Below are positions 44,209 through 52,906 of a stretch of DNA of 64,000 bases, one piece after another. A model generated the notes under the pieces. It worked only from the letters and a program-made list of their open reading frames with translations, was not told the DNA's origin and did no database searches. The first letter of the stretch is position 1; each line of letters opens with the position of its first letter. The position numbers and the translations under genes are program-made. The DNA lies in NCBI GenBank assembly GCA_020027875.1, contig JAHRHA010000023.1, forward strand, positions 1 to 64,000, written 5' to 3'. The stretch is from Micromonosporaceae bacterium. Lineage in GTDB: Bacteria > Actinomycetota > Actinomycetes > Mycobacteriales > Micromonosporaceae.

Positions 44209-46290
44209 TTAGTTGAACGGTATCCAGGCCAGGTTGACGAGGCTACGCGAGTCGGTAGCCATCAGGCCGCCATCCGACACTGTCCACAGTGTCTGGTCAA
44301 TGATCAGCGAGCGGCGGATCGGCGAGGAGTAGCCGGGGTTGGTGAAGGAGTCCGGGTGTCGGATGAAGCCGACCTCGTAGATGCTGGCGCCGGTGACCCG
44401 CAGGACCAACGCCCCGATGCTGGGCATCACCTTCTGCGGGATTGTGGCTGGGTCGGAGCCGCCGCTGCCCGGAACGCCGGAGTTGACCTGTAACGGTACG
44501 ACGAGCAAGCCGTCCTCGGGCCAGTAGAGGAAGGCGTGCGGGTCGAACTCAGCCTCCGAGTTGGCGCCGGAGAGTTTGTACTGCGCCAGCCGACTGGGCT
44601 TGTCCAGGTCGCCGACATCGAAGAGGGAGATCTGAGTGCCGGTAACCCGGCCCTGATCGGTGGCGTCCTGGCCGACGCCGATGAGGCGGGCGCCGCCGGC
44701 CGGGTGAAGGTAGGCCGAGTAGCCGGGGATCTTCAGCTCTCCTCGTACCCTGGGTTTCGCCGGGTCGCCGAGGTCCAATGTGTAGAGAGGATCGGTCTGA
44801 CGGAACGTGACGACGTAGCCAACCGGTCCGGCGAAGCGTACGGCATAGATGCGCTCGCCCTTGCCCAGCCCTTCGACCTTGCCGACCTGGCGGAGCGATT
44901 TGCCGCTCTGCGATAGCACGTAGACGCCGGACTGGGACGCGACCTGCTGCTTGCCCTGCGCGTTCCAGGTGGCGTCCATGGTCGTGGCCACCCGCAGCTT
45001 GCCGTCCCACTCAGACATGGCGTACTGGTTGATCACGAAGCCCGGGACGCTGCCGCCGGCCACGAACGTGGGCCGCTTGGCCGTCGAGGTATCGAACTTG
45101 TAGATCTCCGTTCGTGCCTCGGCGGGCCTGGCAACATCGGCTCCCGCCTCGGGGACGGCCCGCCAACGCTGGTCGCTCGAGACATAGAGGCTCGGGCCGT
45201 TGCTGTAGACGGTGTCGCCGTCGGCGACCAGCGTCGTCGGACGGCCGTCGCCCAGGGCGGATTCGCCGAGATCGAAGCTCAGCACGGTCAGTAGATTCGT
45301 ACCCGTGTAGACCGCCGGCCGGCTGATGGCGTCGCAGCCGATCTGCGGTCGCTGCGTCGTGCCGCCCGTGGTGACCTCGATGCGCGGCAGCCACCGGTCG
45401 ATCGGAGCCCGGTCGATGATGCTCTGGTTGGCCTTCACGCGCTGCGCGTCGGTCGCCTTCTGCACATACGGGAAGGTCATGCGCGGGTACGAGCGAATGA
45501 CTACCCGGGCCGTCGAGCCGACCTGCCTGGCGTCGATGAGCCCGCCATCAACCTGCACGCTGGACAGCACACTCGGCTGGCCGGAGAGGTCGACCAGAAT
45601 GAGTCGGGGGCCGAGGATCGGGGCCACCTGCGGGTCCGCGCCGACCACGCCGCCCGGGGCTGCGCCGGGAACGGCCACGTCCTCCGCCACCGGACCGCCG
45701 CGGTTGGCCAGGTACTCCTGACGAAGCAGCACGAGGGCATGGTCGCCGGAGAGGAGGAGGTCGGCGGGGGTGTATCGGAAGAGGTCCTTGGGCGTGGACG
45801 AGTCGGCGAGGTCGACGAACCCAGCCAGGTCCCGGTTGGCCGCGTCGACGACGCGCAGAATGCCGCCGGAGACGGTGACGATGCGGCGGCCGTCGGTCTT
45901 GACCAGGTCGGGCTCATCCACGCCGGCCTCGTGAGTGTTGGTGCCGGAGTAGTTCGGCGTCGACGCGCCGCCCGCGCCCTTCGCGCTGTCGGCGCCTGCC
46001 GCGGCCTGCGGCGCGCCCGGGGCACCCGCCAGGTCCCGCTGGACGCCGCCCTCCATGGCGTACATTCCGCCGGACCAGAAGCCATAGGGCCCGACAATTG
46101 ACTTGGCCGCGGCGCGAAGTCCGCTCAGCGCCTCATCACAGGAGTTGAACCCGACCAACTGGAACGACCCGGCGGGCACACCCTTGTCCACAAAACCGAC
46201 GGTCTGATCTGCCGCCGTACAACCGGCGAGTGAGGCCAGCCCAGCGCAGAACGCCACACCGGCGACGCGGAGGTGTAGAAGACTTGTCAT
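44209..46290 (-). CDS. Beta-propeller-domain lipoprotein
   Basis: 693 residues from the ATG at 46290. A lipoprotein signal ends in LASLAGC (Cys24), then a Gly/Ala-rich spacer and a large beta-propeller of the COG4880 type ('C-terminal beta-propeller distantly related to WD-40'). Typical blades are DEPDLVKTDGRRIVTVSGG, GKLRVATTMDATWNAQGKQ, RIYAVRFAGPVGYVVTFRQTDPLYTLDL and EDGLLVVPLQVN. It should sit on the outer face of the membrane; function unknown. An upstream ATG at 46335 overlaps the end of the Lrp gene and would allow coupling, but places the signal peptide 15 residues inward. Confidence 0.82.
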   Translation of the reverse strand: MTSLLHLRVAGVAFCAGLASLAGCTAADQTVGFVDKGVPAGSFQLVGFNSCDEALSGLRAAAKSIVGPYGFWSGGMYAMEGGVQRDLAGAPGAPQAAAGADSAKGAGGASTPNYSGTNTHEAGVDEPDLVKTDGRRIVTVSGGILRVVDAANRDLAGFVDLADSSTPKDLFRYTPADLLLSGDHALVLLRQEYLANRGGPVAEDVAVPGAAPGGVVGADPQVAPILGPRLILVDLSGQPSVLSSVQVDGGLIDARQVGSTARVVIRSYPRMTFPYVQKATDAQRVKANQSIIDRAPIDRWLPRIEVTTGGTTQRPQIGCDAISRPAVYTGTNLLTVLSFDLGESALGDGRPTTLVADGDTVYSNGPSLYVSSDQRWRAVPEAGADVARPAEARTEIYKFDTSTAKRPTFVAGGSVPGFVINQYAMSEWDGKLRVATTMDATWNAQGKQQVASQSGVYVLSQSGKSLRQVGKVEGLGKGERIYAVRFAGPVGYVVTFRQTDPLYTLDLGDPAKPRVRGELKIPGYSAYLHPAGGARLIGVGQDATDQGRVTGTQISLFDVGDLDKPSRLAQYKLSGANSEAEFDPHAFLYWPEDGLLVVPLQVNSGVPGSGGSDPATIPQKVMPSIGALVLRVTGASIYEVGFIRHPDSFTNPGYSSPIRRSLIIDQTLWTVSDGGLMATDSRSLVNLAWIPFN

Positions 46291-46327
46291 GCCGGCTTGG
46301 ACGCGGGTGCCGGGGTTGTGGTTCCGG

Positions 46328-46771
46328 TCAACCATGCGGGCTGTCGACGAGTCGGGAGAGCACGATCATGCTGCGGGTCGAGGTGATGAACGATTCCGAC
46401 CGCAGCCGCTCTAGCGCCTGCTCCAGGTGGGGAATGTCGGCAGCCCGGAGGTGCACGAGGGCGTCCGCCTCGCCGGAGACCGTGTACGCCCCGACGACCT
46501 CGGGGTGTCGGCGGACCGCCGCGGCGATCTGGGCCGGGGTGGTGCGTCCGGTGCAGAAAAGCTCCACGAAGGCCTCCGTAGTCCAGCCAATCGCGGCGGG
46601 GTCGACGACCGCCGTGAATCCCCGGATGACCCCGGCGGATCGAAGCCGGTCGACGCGTCGCTTGACGGCCGGGGCGGAGAGCGACACGACCTGTCCGATG
46701 TCGGCGAACGACGCGCGCGCGTCCTTCGTCAGCGCTGCAATAATTCGCTGGTCTGTGTCATCAAGGTGCAA
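46328..46771 (-). CDS. Lrp/AsnC-family transcriptional regulator
   Basis: About 147 residues. N-terminal HTH (LDDTDQRIIAALTKDARASFADIG, LSAPAVKRRVDRLRSAGVI) and C-terminal RAM ligand-binding domain (GAYTVSGEADALVHLRAAD). Such regulators respond to amino acids. The TTG at 46771 is chosen because GAGAGG lies 7 bases upstream and leaves a 62-base divergent gap to the dimethylargininase; the GTG at 46816 is the alternative. Arginine or citrulline metabolites are natural ligand candidates given the neighbour. It may also read into the lipoprotein gene downstream. Confidence 0.88.
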   Translation of the reverse strand: MHLDDTDQRIIAALTKDARASFADIGQVVSLSAPAVKRRVDRLRSAGVIRGFTAVVDPAAIGWTTEAFVELFCTGRTTPAQIAAAVRRHPEVVGAYTVSGEADALVHLRAADIPHLEQALERLRSESFITSTRSMIVLSRLVDSPHG

Positions 46772-46833
46772 CGAATCGCCTCTCGCTCGCAACGAAAGCG
46801 ACTGTTTACGCTCCACGAGCGTACCTACCCTTG

Positions 46834-47664
46834 GTGATCGTGACCCCTGAGCCGCGCCACCGCACCTATCTGATGTGCGCCCCCGAGCACTACGTCGTCG
46901 AGTATGAGATCAACCCGTGGATGAACACGGATACGCCGGTCGACGCCGAACTGGCGCTCAAGCAGTGGGACGGCCTCCGCGAGACGTTCATGGGGCTCGG
47001 CCATACCGTGCACACGCTCGCCCCCGTGGCCGGCCTGCCGGACATGGTGTTCGCCGCCAACGGAGCGTTCTCGGTCGATGGCGTCGTCTACGGCGCCCGG
47101 TTCCGCTACGCCCAGCGCACCGCCGAGGCGGCCGCGCACCGGGCCTTCTACGAGGCCCGACCCGTGGACTGGCGGTTCGTCGCGCCAAAGGAGACCAACG
47201 AGGGCGAGGGCGATTTCGCGTATCTGCCGGACGCGTACGGCGGCCTGGTGCTGGCTGGATACGGCTTCCGGACCGAGGCCGCGGCGCATGCAGAGGCCCA
47301 GGAGGCCCTCGGCCGGCCGGTCGTCTCGCTTCGGCTGGTCGACCCGCACTACTACCATCTCGATGTCGCGCTGGCGGCGCTCGACGACGCGAACGTCGTG
47401 TACTACCCCGGCGCCTTCTCGACGGCTTCGCAGCGGGTACTGCGCCAACTCTTCCCAGACGCCGTGCTGGCCGATGAGGCCGACGCGCTCGCGTTCGGGC
47501 TCAACCTCGTCAGCGACGGACGGCACGTCGTGCTCAACTCAGAGGCGACCGCCTTGGCGGCGCGGCTCTCCGCGGCCGGCTATGTGCCCGTACCGGTGGA
47601 ATTGGGCGAGCTGAAGAAGGGCGGTGGCAGCGTGAAGTGCTGCGTCGCCGAGCTGCGCCCGTAA
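46834..47664 (+). CDS. Dimethylargininase / amidinotransferase-fold hydrolase
   Basis: 276 residues. Pentein fold: YLMCAPEHYVVEYEINPWM at the start, DMVFAANGAFSVDG, FEGEGDF-like NEGEGDFAY, the catalytic His in LRLVDPHYYHLDVAL, and the nucleophile Cys near the end in GGSVKCCVAEL. The pattern fits N,N-dimethylarginine dimethylaminohydrolase, giving citrulline plus dimethylamine; related arginine/ornithine-releasing members are not fully excluded. The start is one of several adjacent TTG/GTG codons (46831-46840). Divergent from an Lrp regulator, a common pairing. Confidence 0.87.
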   Translation: MIVTPEPRHRTYLMCAPEHYVVEYEINPWMNTDTPVDAELALKQWDGLRETFMGLGHTVHTLAPVAGLPDMVFAANGAFSVDGVVYGARFRYAQRTAEAAAHRAFYEARPVDWRFVAPKETNEGEGDFAYLPDAYGGLVLAGYGFRTEAAAHAEAQEALGRPVVSLRLVDPHYYHLDVALAALDDANVVYYPGAFSTASQRVLRQLFPDAVLADEADALAFGLNLVSDGRHVVLNSEATALAARLSAAGYVPVPVELGELKKGGGSVKCCVAELRP

Positions 47665-47776
47665 CCGTTCCGTTGAGAACCCGCCGCTGGCGCGTTGCGC
47701 CACGCCGCTACTGTCGTTCGCGGCCATGTGTCGATGCCTTGGATGGGGCCGGCACGCTCTCACGAGGGAGAAGCAC

Positions 47777-48235
47777 ATGCGCAAGTTAATGATCACTGCC
47801 GTCATGGTCGCGGCCGCTCTTGGCGGCGCGGCTGCCTGCGCGAACCCGACCCCGCCAGGCGCCGTCCCCCCCACCACCACGGCACCCGCCGACCAGACCA
47901 AGGAAGTCTGCACCATGGCGATCAGCGAGAGCACCACCGCCGGCGCCACGATCAAGGCCAAGCTGGCCGAAGGCATACAGGCGGTCGCGAGCGGTGACAC
48001 CGCCAAGCTGGCGCAGATCGAGGCGGACCTGAGGAAGGCGGCCAGCGACTGGGCGGCCAAGCTGACCGAACTGTCGGGCAAGCAGATCAAGCCTGAGGTC
48101 AAGACGGTCCTGGTCGAAGGCGCGGCGACGATCACCGCGCTCAATTCGGACACCGACCAGACGCCGCAGGCCGAGGCCGAGGCCAAGCTGAACGCAATCG
48201 GCACGAAGCTCGCCGCGGTCTGCGCCTCGGCGTAG
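47777..48235 (+). CDS. Small secreted or lipoprotein, helical
   Basis: 152 residues. A Lys/Arg n-region and hydrophobic core end in GGAAAC, a weak lipobox (Cys20). Then come a Thr/Pro linker and a charged helical domain rich in Ala, Lys, Glu and Thr (IKAKLAEGIQAVASGDTAKLA). One Cys near residue 44 and one near the C-terminus may bond. I do not recognise the family. GAGGGAGAAG lies upstream of the ATG at 47777, and a perfect terminator hairpin follows, so it is a single-gene transcript. Confidence 0.72.
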   Translation: MRKLMITAVMVAAALGGAAACANPTPPGAVPPTTTAPADQTKEVCTMAISESTTAGATIKAKLAEGIQAVASGDTAKLAQIEADLRKAASDWAAKLTELSGKQIKPEVKTVLVEGAATITALNSDTDQTPQAEAEAKLNAIGTKLAAVCASA

Positions 48236-48270
48236 CGGCAGCGCCTCCTCACGCAACCGCAGGAGGCACA

Positions 48271-48299
48271 GCGGGGCCGGGCGCATTGCCCGGCCCCGC
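48271..48299. terminator. Perfect 12-bp hairpin
   Basis: GCGGGGCCGGGC (48271-48282) and its complement (48288-48299) with a 5-base loop lie 35 bases after the small secreted protein gene and before the GTPase operon. Confidence 0.75.
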
Positions 48300-48355
48300 A
48301 GGCGCCAGATTAGGGTTACTTAGCGGTTTATGCGCAGATCAGGCACGCTTTATCC

Positions 48356-50113
48356 GTGGAGAAGCGCGCCGATATCGCGGAGGCGGGGCAGACCGACGCG
48401 TGGCGGCGGCGCGCCGAGCGGCCGGGGCCGGAGACCTTCCTCCTGGCCGCGCTGAGCGAAGTCCGCTCGGTCGCCCGCACGGCGCGGTATCCGCTCGCGG
48501 TGGCCAGCGCCGGCCCCGCCCGTGAGGGTGCTGCCGCAATCGTGACGCAACTCGATGACTACATGCTCCCGCGGTTGCGGCGCATCGGAGCGCCCATGCT
48601 CGCCGTCGTGGGTGGCTCGACCGGCGCGGGCAAGTCCACACTCGTCAACAGCCTGGTCCGGGCACCGGTGAGCCGCGCCGGGGCACTTCGCCCGACCACG
48701 CGCGCGCCCCTGCTCGTCTGCCACCCGGCCGACGCGACGTGGTTTGGCGACCGGGCCGTGCTGCCCGGCCTAGTGAGGGCGTCCCAGCCGGGCGTGGAGC
48801 GCCTGCAGGTCATCAACGCCCCCTTGCTGGTGCCGGGCATTGCATTGCTGGACGCCCCGGACATCGACTCCGTTGTCGCCGCCAACCGCACGCTGGCCCG
48901 CGAGTTGCTGGCGGCCGGAGATCTGTGGCTCTTCGTGACGACGGCTGCCCGCTATGCCGACGCGGTCCCGTGGCGGGTGCTTCGCGAAGCGCGCGAGCGT
49001 GGCACCGTCGTCGCGATAGTCCTCGACCGTGTGCCACCGGAGGCACGCGATGACATCACCGGGCATCTCGCCCGGATGCTGGCCGCCCAGGGGCTCGACG
49101 AAGCGCCGCTGTTCACGATCTCGGAGTCCACTCTGGACGCGTTTGGTCTGCTGCCGGAGGCGGACGTGGCACCCGTCAAGCGATGGCTCGACGGAGTAGC
49201 TCGGAGCGGGGCACAACGCAGACACCTGATCAGGCGGACCCTGTTCGGCGCGGTGGCCGCCGTGGGACCTCGGGTCGACTCGCTTGCCGCGGCCGCCGAG
49301 GATCAGGTGAATGCCGCCTCCGTGATGGCCGGCATGGTTCGCGCGGCGTACGCGGCCTCGATGTCCGATGTGGAATCCAGCATTAAGTGTGGCGCGGTGC
49401 TGCGGGGCGAGGTCCTGTCCCGGTGGCAGGAGCTTCTCGCCAGCGGTGAGCTGCGGCTTGCGCTACGGGCGACGACGGGTCCGCGGCGCACGCAGGCGAG
49501 CGCCGCGCTGGCCGAGCGGCCCATCCCCGGGCGGCGATTTCAGACCGCGGTCTCGACCGCCCTGGCCGGCCTGATCGTGGAGGCGGATGTCGCTGCCGCA
49601 CTCCAGTGCCGCCAGCGGTGGCGCAGCGAGCCGGCCGGCCGGGCCCTCCTCGACGCCGAAGGCGATCAGCGCGGCACAGTCGGTGACGCGGCTTTCGACC
49701 TGGTGCACGACTGGCAAACCTGGTTACGCGCCGCCGTCAATGCGGAAGCCCCGCGGGCGCGTACTCGTGCTCGTTCCTACGCCACGGCGTCCACCGCACT
49801 CCTCGCCACGATCGCGGCGGTCGCGCCCGTTGACGACGACGAGGCGGTGGCGGTTGTTGGCGCCGCGACGGTGCGCTCCGTGATGATGCGCCGTGTCCTG
49901 GCGAAACCGGACATCCGGGCGCTCGGTGAGCGAGCCCGGGCCGAGCTTTTGGTCCGGTTCTCCAATCTCCTCGGTGCGGAGGTCGACCGCCGCCTCGCTG
50001 CGCTCTCCGACGCCGATGTTGAGGTGGGGCTGTCGCAGCGACTGCGTGTCGCCGCAGGACATGTTCGCGCAGCTCAGTCTGGCTTCGACAGCGGGCTGGA
50101 GGACGCGGCGTGA
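48356..50113 (+). CDS. Dynamin-like GTPase, soluble partner (DynA-like)
   Basis: 585 residues. G1 GGSTGAGKSTLVNSL (about residues 86-100), G2 RPTTRAP, G3 LLDAPDIDSV; the G4 motif is not canonical (IVLDRV). A long helical C-terminal half (250-585) is typical of the dynamin stalk, with no membrane helix. It overlaps the next GTPase by four bases (GTGA). This arrangement, a soluble dynamin followed by one with two membrane spans, resembles Streptomyces DynA/DynB, which stabilise Z-rings in sporulation septation. The GTG at 48356 has no clear ribosome site, so the message may be leaderless. Confidence 0.8.
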   Translation: MEKRADIAEAGQTDAWRRRAERPGPETFLLAALSEVRSVARTARYPLAVASAGPAREGAAAIVTQLDDYMLPRLRRIGAPMLAVVGGSTGAGKSTLVNSLVRAPVSRAGALRPTTRAPLLVCHPADATWFGDRAVLPGLVRASQPGVERLQVINAPLLVPGIALLDAPDIDSVVAANRTLARELLAAGDLWLFVTTAARYADAVPWRVLREARERGTVVAIVLDRVPPEARDDITGHLARMLAAQGLDEAPLFTISESTLDAFGLLPEADVAPVKRWLDGVARSGAQRRHLIRRTLFGAVAAVGPRVDSLAAAAEDQVNAASVMAGMVRAAYAASMSDVESSIKCGAVLRGEVLSRWQELLASGELRLALRATTGPRRTQASAALAERPIPGRRFQTAVSTALAGLIVEADVAAALQCRQRWRSEPAGRALLDAEGDQRGTVGDAAFDLVHDWQTWLRAAVNAEAPRARTRARSYATASTALLATIAAVAPVDDDEAVAVVGAATVRSVMMRRVLAKPDIRALGERARAELLVRFSNLLGAEVDRRLAALSDADVEVGLSQRLRVAAGHVRAAQSGFDSGLEDAA

Positions 50114-51693
50114 GGGTGCACGAACTCACCACCGCGCCCCTCGCGGACCGGCTCGACGCGCTCGGTCGCTTCGTCCGGGTCGTCTGCAGCCACGTCGCCG
50201 ACTCGGCCCCGGCGACGGTCGACCCTGCTGCGCTCCCCGCAGCCGGTGTTCTGGCCGACCGTGCGGCCGCCCGGTTACGGCTGTCCGGGGAACACACGGT
50301 GGTGGCGCTCGCTGGGGCCACCGGCGGCGGCAAATCCAGCCTCTTCAACGCGCTGGCGAACATGGAACTCTCGGCCGCCGGGGCGCTTCGACCCACAACC
50401 GGCGAGGCACATGCGTGCGTGTGGGGAACCGCAGGCGCCGATGCCCTGCTCGACTGGCTCGGCGTGGAGCCCTCGCGACGGTTCGGCCGGGAGAGCCCTC
50501 TCGACGCCGACGACGAGGCGTCACTTCGCGGCCTCGTCCTGCTGGATCTGCCCGACATGGACTCTATCGCCACCGCTCACCGGGTCGAGGCCGACCGACT
50601 TGTCAACGTTGTGGACCTCGTGGTCTGGGTGCTGGACCCGCAGAAGTACGCCGACCAGACAGTCCACGAGGATTATCTGCGCCACATGGGCGCCCTTCGG
50701 GACGTCACGATCGTCGTCTTCAACCAGATCGACCGGCTCACCCCGGCGGACGCCGCGCGGTGCCGGGCCGACCTTGCACGCCTGGTGGACGCCGATGGAC
50801 TCCCCGGCATACCCGTCATCGCGACGTCGGCCGTCACCGGCGACGGCGTTGGTGAGGTGCGCACGCTGTTGGAGAAGACCATCGCCGGGCGCCAGGCGGC
50901 GATGGCTCGGCTCGAGGGCGAACTGGACGCCGCAGTCGAGGCACTGGCGCCGCTGGTGGGTTCGGCCGAGGCCGTCGAGGATGCGCTGAGCGGCGACGTT
51001 GTGCTCGAGTTGGCCGATGGGTTCGCCACCGCCACCGGGGTCCGTGCCGTCGCGGCTGTGGGTGGCCAGGCGTACGCGCGCCGGGCGGCGTTGCCTGGCT
51101 GGCCGTTTCGGCGGTCGCGCCGCAATGCCCGGCTGGCCGAGCTTCTACCGGAGGCGTTGCCACCAGCGGAGCCGGCCGCCGTGGGGCTCGCCGTGCGGCG
51201 GCTGGCCGCCCGAGCTGCCGCTGGTCTTCCGCCGCCGTGGCCGGACGAGGTACTGATGGCGGCGAGCACGAACCTCGACCGGCTCCCGGATGAGCTGGGT
51301 AGGACTGTCAGCGCCGCGAGCCCTGGCCCTCCGCTAGCGATCGGCTGGAAGCTGGCGCGGGTCGGCTGGTGGCTCGCGGTCGTCTCGGTCCTGGCTGGGG
51401 CGGCGTGGCTGGGCTGGTACGCGATCGATCGCGACCGAAGCGCTCCAGCGCTCATGGTGGGCCGGGTCTGGGTGGCGGCGCTGATGATCGTCGCTGGCGC
51501 CGTGGTGGCTCTGCTGATCCTGCTCCTTGGACGGCCGCTCGCCGCCGCGCGGGCGCGCCGCTTCCGGGCCTCCAGCGAGCGCCGGCTTCGCGATGCGACC
51601 GCGACCGTGGCTCGGGAGGTCGTGGCCCCGGTGCGGGCCGTGCTACGCGACTACGCCGACGCGCAAGCCGCCCTCGACGAAGCAGCCCGCTAA
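50110..51693 (+). CDS. Dynamin-like GTPase with two membrane helices (DynB-like)
   Basis: 527 residues. All G motifs are present: G1 GATGGGKSSLFNAL (about 69-82), G2 RPTT, G3 LLDLPDMDSI, G4 FNQID, G5 TSAVTGDG. Two membrane spans (about 417-435 and 452-475) form a hairpin near the C-terminus. Members are often annotated YfjP-like GTPase. It should act at the cytoplasmic membrane with the preceding soluble GTPase, encoded in a four-base overlap. The last 50 residues are charged and cytoplasmic. Confidence 0.85.
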   Translation: MRVHELTTAPLADRLDALGRFVRVVCSHVADSAPATVDPAALPAAGVLADRAAARLRLSGEHTVVALAGATGGGKSSLFNALANMELSAAGALRPTTGEAHACVWGTAGADALLDWLGVEPSRRFGRESPLDADDEASLRGLVLLDLPDMDSIATAHRVEADRLVNVVDLVVWVLDPQKYADQTVHEDYLRHMGALRDVTIVVFNQIDRLTPADAARCRADLARLVDADGLPGIPVIATSAVTGDGVGEVRTLLEKTIAGRQAAMARLEGELDAAVEALAPLVGSAEAVEDALSGDVVLELADGFATATGVRAVAAVGGQAYARRAALPGWPFRRSRRNARLAELLPEALPPAEPAAVGLAVRRLAARAAAGLPPPWPDEVLMAASTNLDRLPDELGRTVSAASPGPPLAIGWKLARVGWWLAVVSVLAGAAWLGWYAIDRDRSAPALMVGRVWVAALMIVAGAVVALLILLLGRPLAAARARRFRASSERRLRDATATVAREVVAPVRAVLRDYADAQAALDEAAR

Positions 51694-51714
51694 ATTCCCC
51701 CATACCACCCCCGC

Positions 51715-51764
51715 CGATCATGACCTCCAGGTCATGATCGACGCTGTTTCGCGACGGCCAGGCC
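51715..51764. repeat. Palindromic dispersed repeat, copy 2
   Basis: CGATCATGACCT (51715-51726), CC, then the exact complement (51729-51740). It continues with the reverse complement of the GACCGTCGC-aaacagc spacer seen in copy 1, followed by a GGGGATCTTGAGG tail. It is inverted relative to copy 1 and lies just after the GTPase operon. Confidence 0.88.
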
Positions 51765-51850
51765 GTGATCACGGGGATCTTGAGGGTTGCTGTGGCGGCC
51801 GACACCATCCAAGATCGGATGGATGGACGGGTGGTATCGGGTGGTATCGG

Positions 51851-52261
51851 GTGGTGCGCGGCGGCATCGTGGTGCTCGCTGTGCTCAATCTATGGTGGGG
51901 TGCGTGGGCACGCTTCGCCCCGCGGCATTTCTTCGATGTCTTCCCCGGCTTCGGCCGGCACTGGGCGGCGGCCTATCCGCCGTACAACGAGCACCTGGTC
52001 ACCGACCTGGGGTCGACGTTCCTCACCCTGGCATTTCTGCTCACCGTAGCCGCCGTGCTGGACGACCGACGGGTGCGCTGGCTCGTGCTCGCGGCGGTGC
52101 TCATCTTCAACGTGCTGCACCTGGGCTTCCACGCGCTGGACCAGGGGACGATGGGGCCGCTCGACTACGGCGCCAGCGTCGCGGCGCTCGCCGCCGGCGT
52201 GCTCGGGCCCGCCGTGCTGCTCCTGATCGACGCGGTCAGGTCGCGACGGACGCCACGCTAG
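51851..52261 (+). CDS. Small integral membrane protein
   Basis: About 136 residues with four hydrophobic segments. Seen are WWGAWARFAPRHFFDVFPGF, a PPYNEHLVTDLGSTFL loop and AVLIFNVLHLGFHALDQG. It resembles small four-helix membrane proteins of unknown function. The start is uncertain: GTG at 51851 or 51854 is used, because upstream of it the DNA is a repeat of GTGGTATCGG units rather than coding sequence. It is followed by a low-complexity tract. Confidence 0.65.
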   Translation: MVRGGIVVLAVLNLWWGAWARFAPRHFFDVFPGFGRHWAAAYPPYNEHLVTDLGSTFLTLAFLLTVAAVLDDRRVRWLVLAAVLIFNVLHLGFHALDQGTMGPLDYGASVAALAAGVLGPAVLLLIDAVRSRRTPR

Positions 52262-52265
52262 CCAA

Positions 52266-52357
52266 CCAGGCCAGCCCGTCACGTCACGCCAGCCCGTCAC
52301 GCCAGCCCGCCACGCCACGCCACGCCGTCACGCCACGCCGTCACGCCACGCCACGCC
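52266..52357. repeat. Low-complexity tract of CACGCC/CCCGTCACG units
   Basis: About 90 bases between two convergent genes consist of variants of CGTCACGCCA and CCAGCCCGTCACG, repeated about ten times with no fixed spacer. It has no open structure beyond slippage-type expansion. Confidence 0.8.
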
Positions 52358-52362
52358 AGCGG

Positions 52363-52812
52363 TCAGACCACGCAGAACTCGTTGCCCTCTGGGTCGGCCA
52401 TCGTCACCCAGGAGGAACCGAACTCCTCGCCATGCCAGAGCACGCTGCCGCCTAGCTGGACGAGGCGATCGACCGTGACGTCGCGCTGATCCGCGCCTAC
52501 GTGCAGGTCCAGATGAACCCGGTTCTTGGCCGTCTTGGGCTCAGGCACGACTTGGAACAGCACCCGCCCGCCCCGGCCCACGCCGCTGTAGGCATCGACG
52601 GGTCCGTCGGGGTCACGTATACCTGCCGCGGTGCGCCACGCGAGCCGGCCGTCAACCGTTTGGACATGCTCCTCGGTGACGCGGCCGGCGTCGAGTAGTC
52701 CTTTGATCATCGCGGAGTGGTCCTCAACCAGGTAGCCCAATGCTTGTGCCCAAAACGCGGCGAGCCGGTGTGGGTCGGCACAGTCGATGCAGATCTTGTA
52801 CGCAACAGCCAT
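52363..52812 (-). CDS. VOC-family (glyoxalase-like) protein
   Basis: 149 residues in two beta-alpha-beta-beta-beta modules: YKICIDCADPHRLAAFWAQALGY at the start and WVTMADPEGNEFCVV at the end, with VHLDLHVGAD in the middle. His and Glu positions fit a metal-binding site. Members are usually named glyoxalase_6 or VOC family; substrate unknown. The ATG at 52812 opens the fold. It is single and divergent from the flavin-reductase gene. Confidence 0.87.
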   Translation of the reverse strand: MAVAYKICIDCADPHRLAAFWAQALGYLVEDHSAMIKGLLDAGRVTEEHVQTVDGRLAWRTAAGIRDPDGPVDAYSGVGRGGRVLFQVVPEPKTAKNRVHLDLHVGADQRDVTVDRLVQLGGSVLWHGEEFGSSWVTMADPEGNEFCVV

Positions 52813-52906
52813 ACCCTCAACCTAGCGATGGGCCCGGGCAGTAGCGCCTGCCGGACGCGGCCGTCGGTGGCCCGCTCAGGACCGACAGCGCGTAGCGTGA
52901 GGCGGC

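Noticed and set aside
52266-52357. Possible CRISPR-like array
   Set aside because: Units are about 10 bases, degenerate and without unique spacers; no cas genes nearby.
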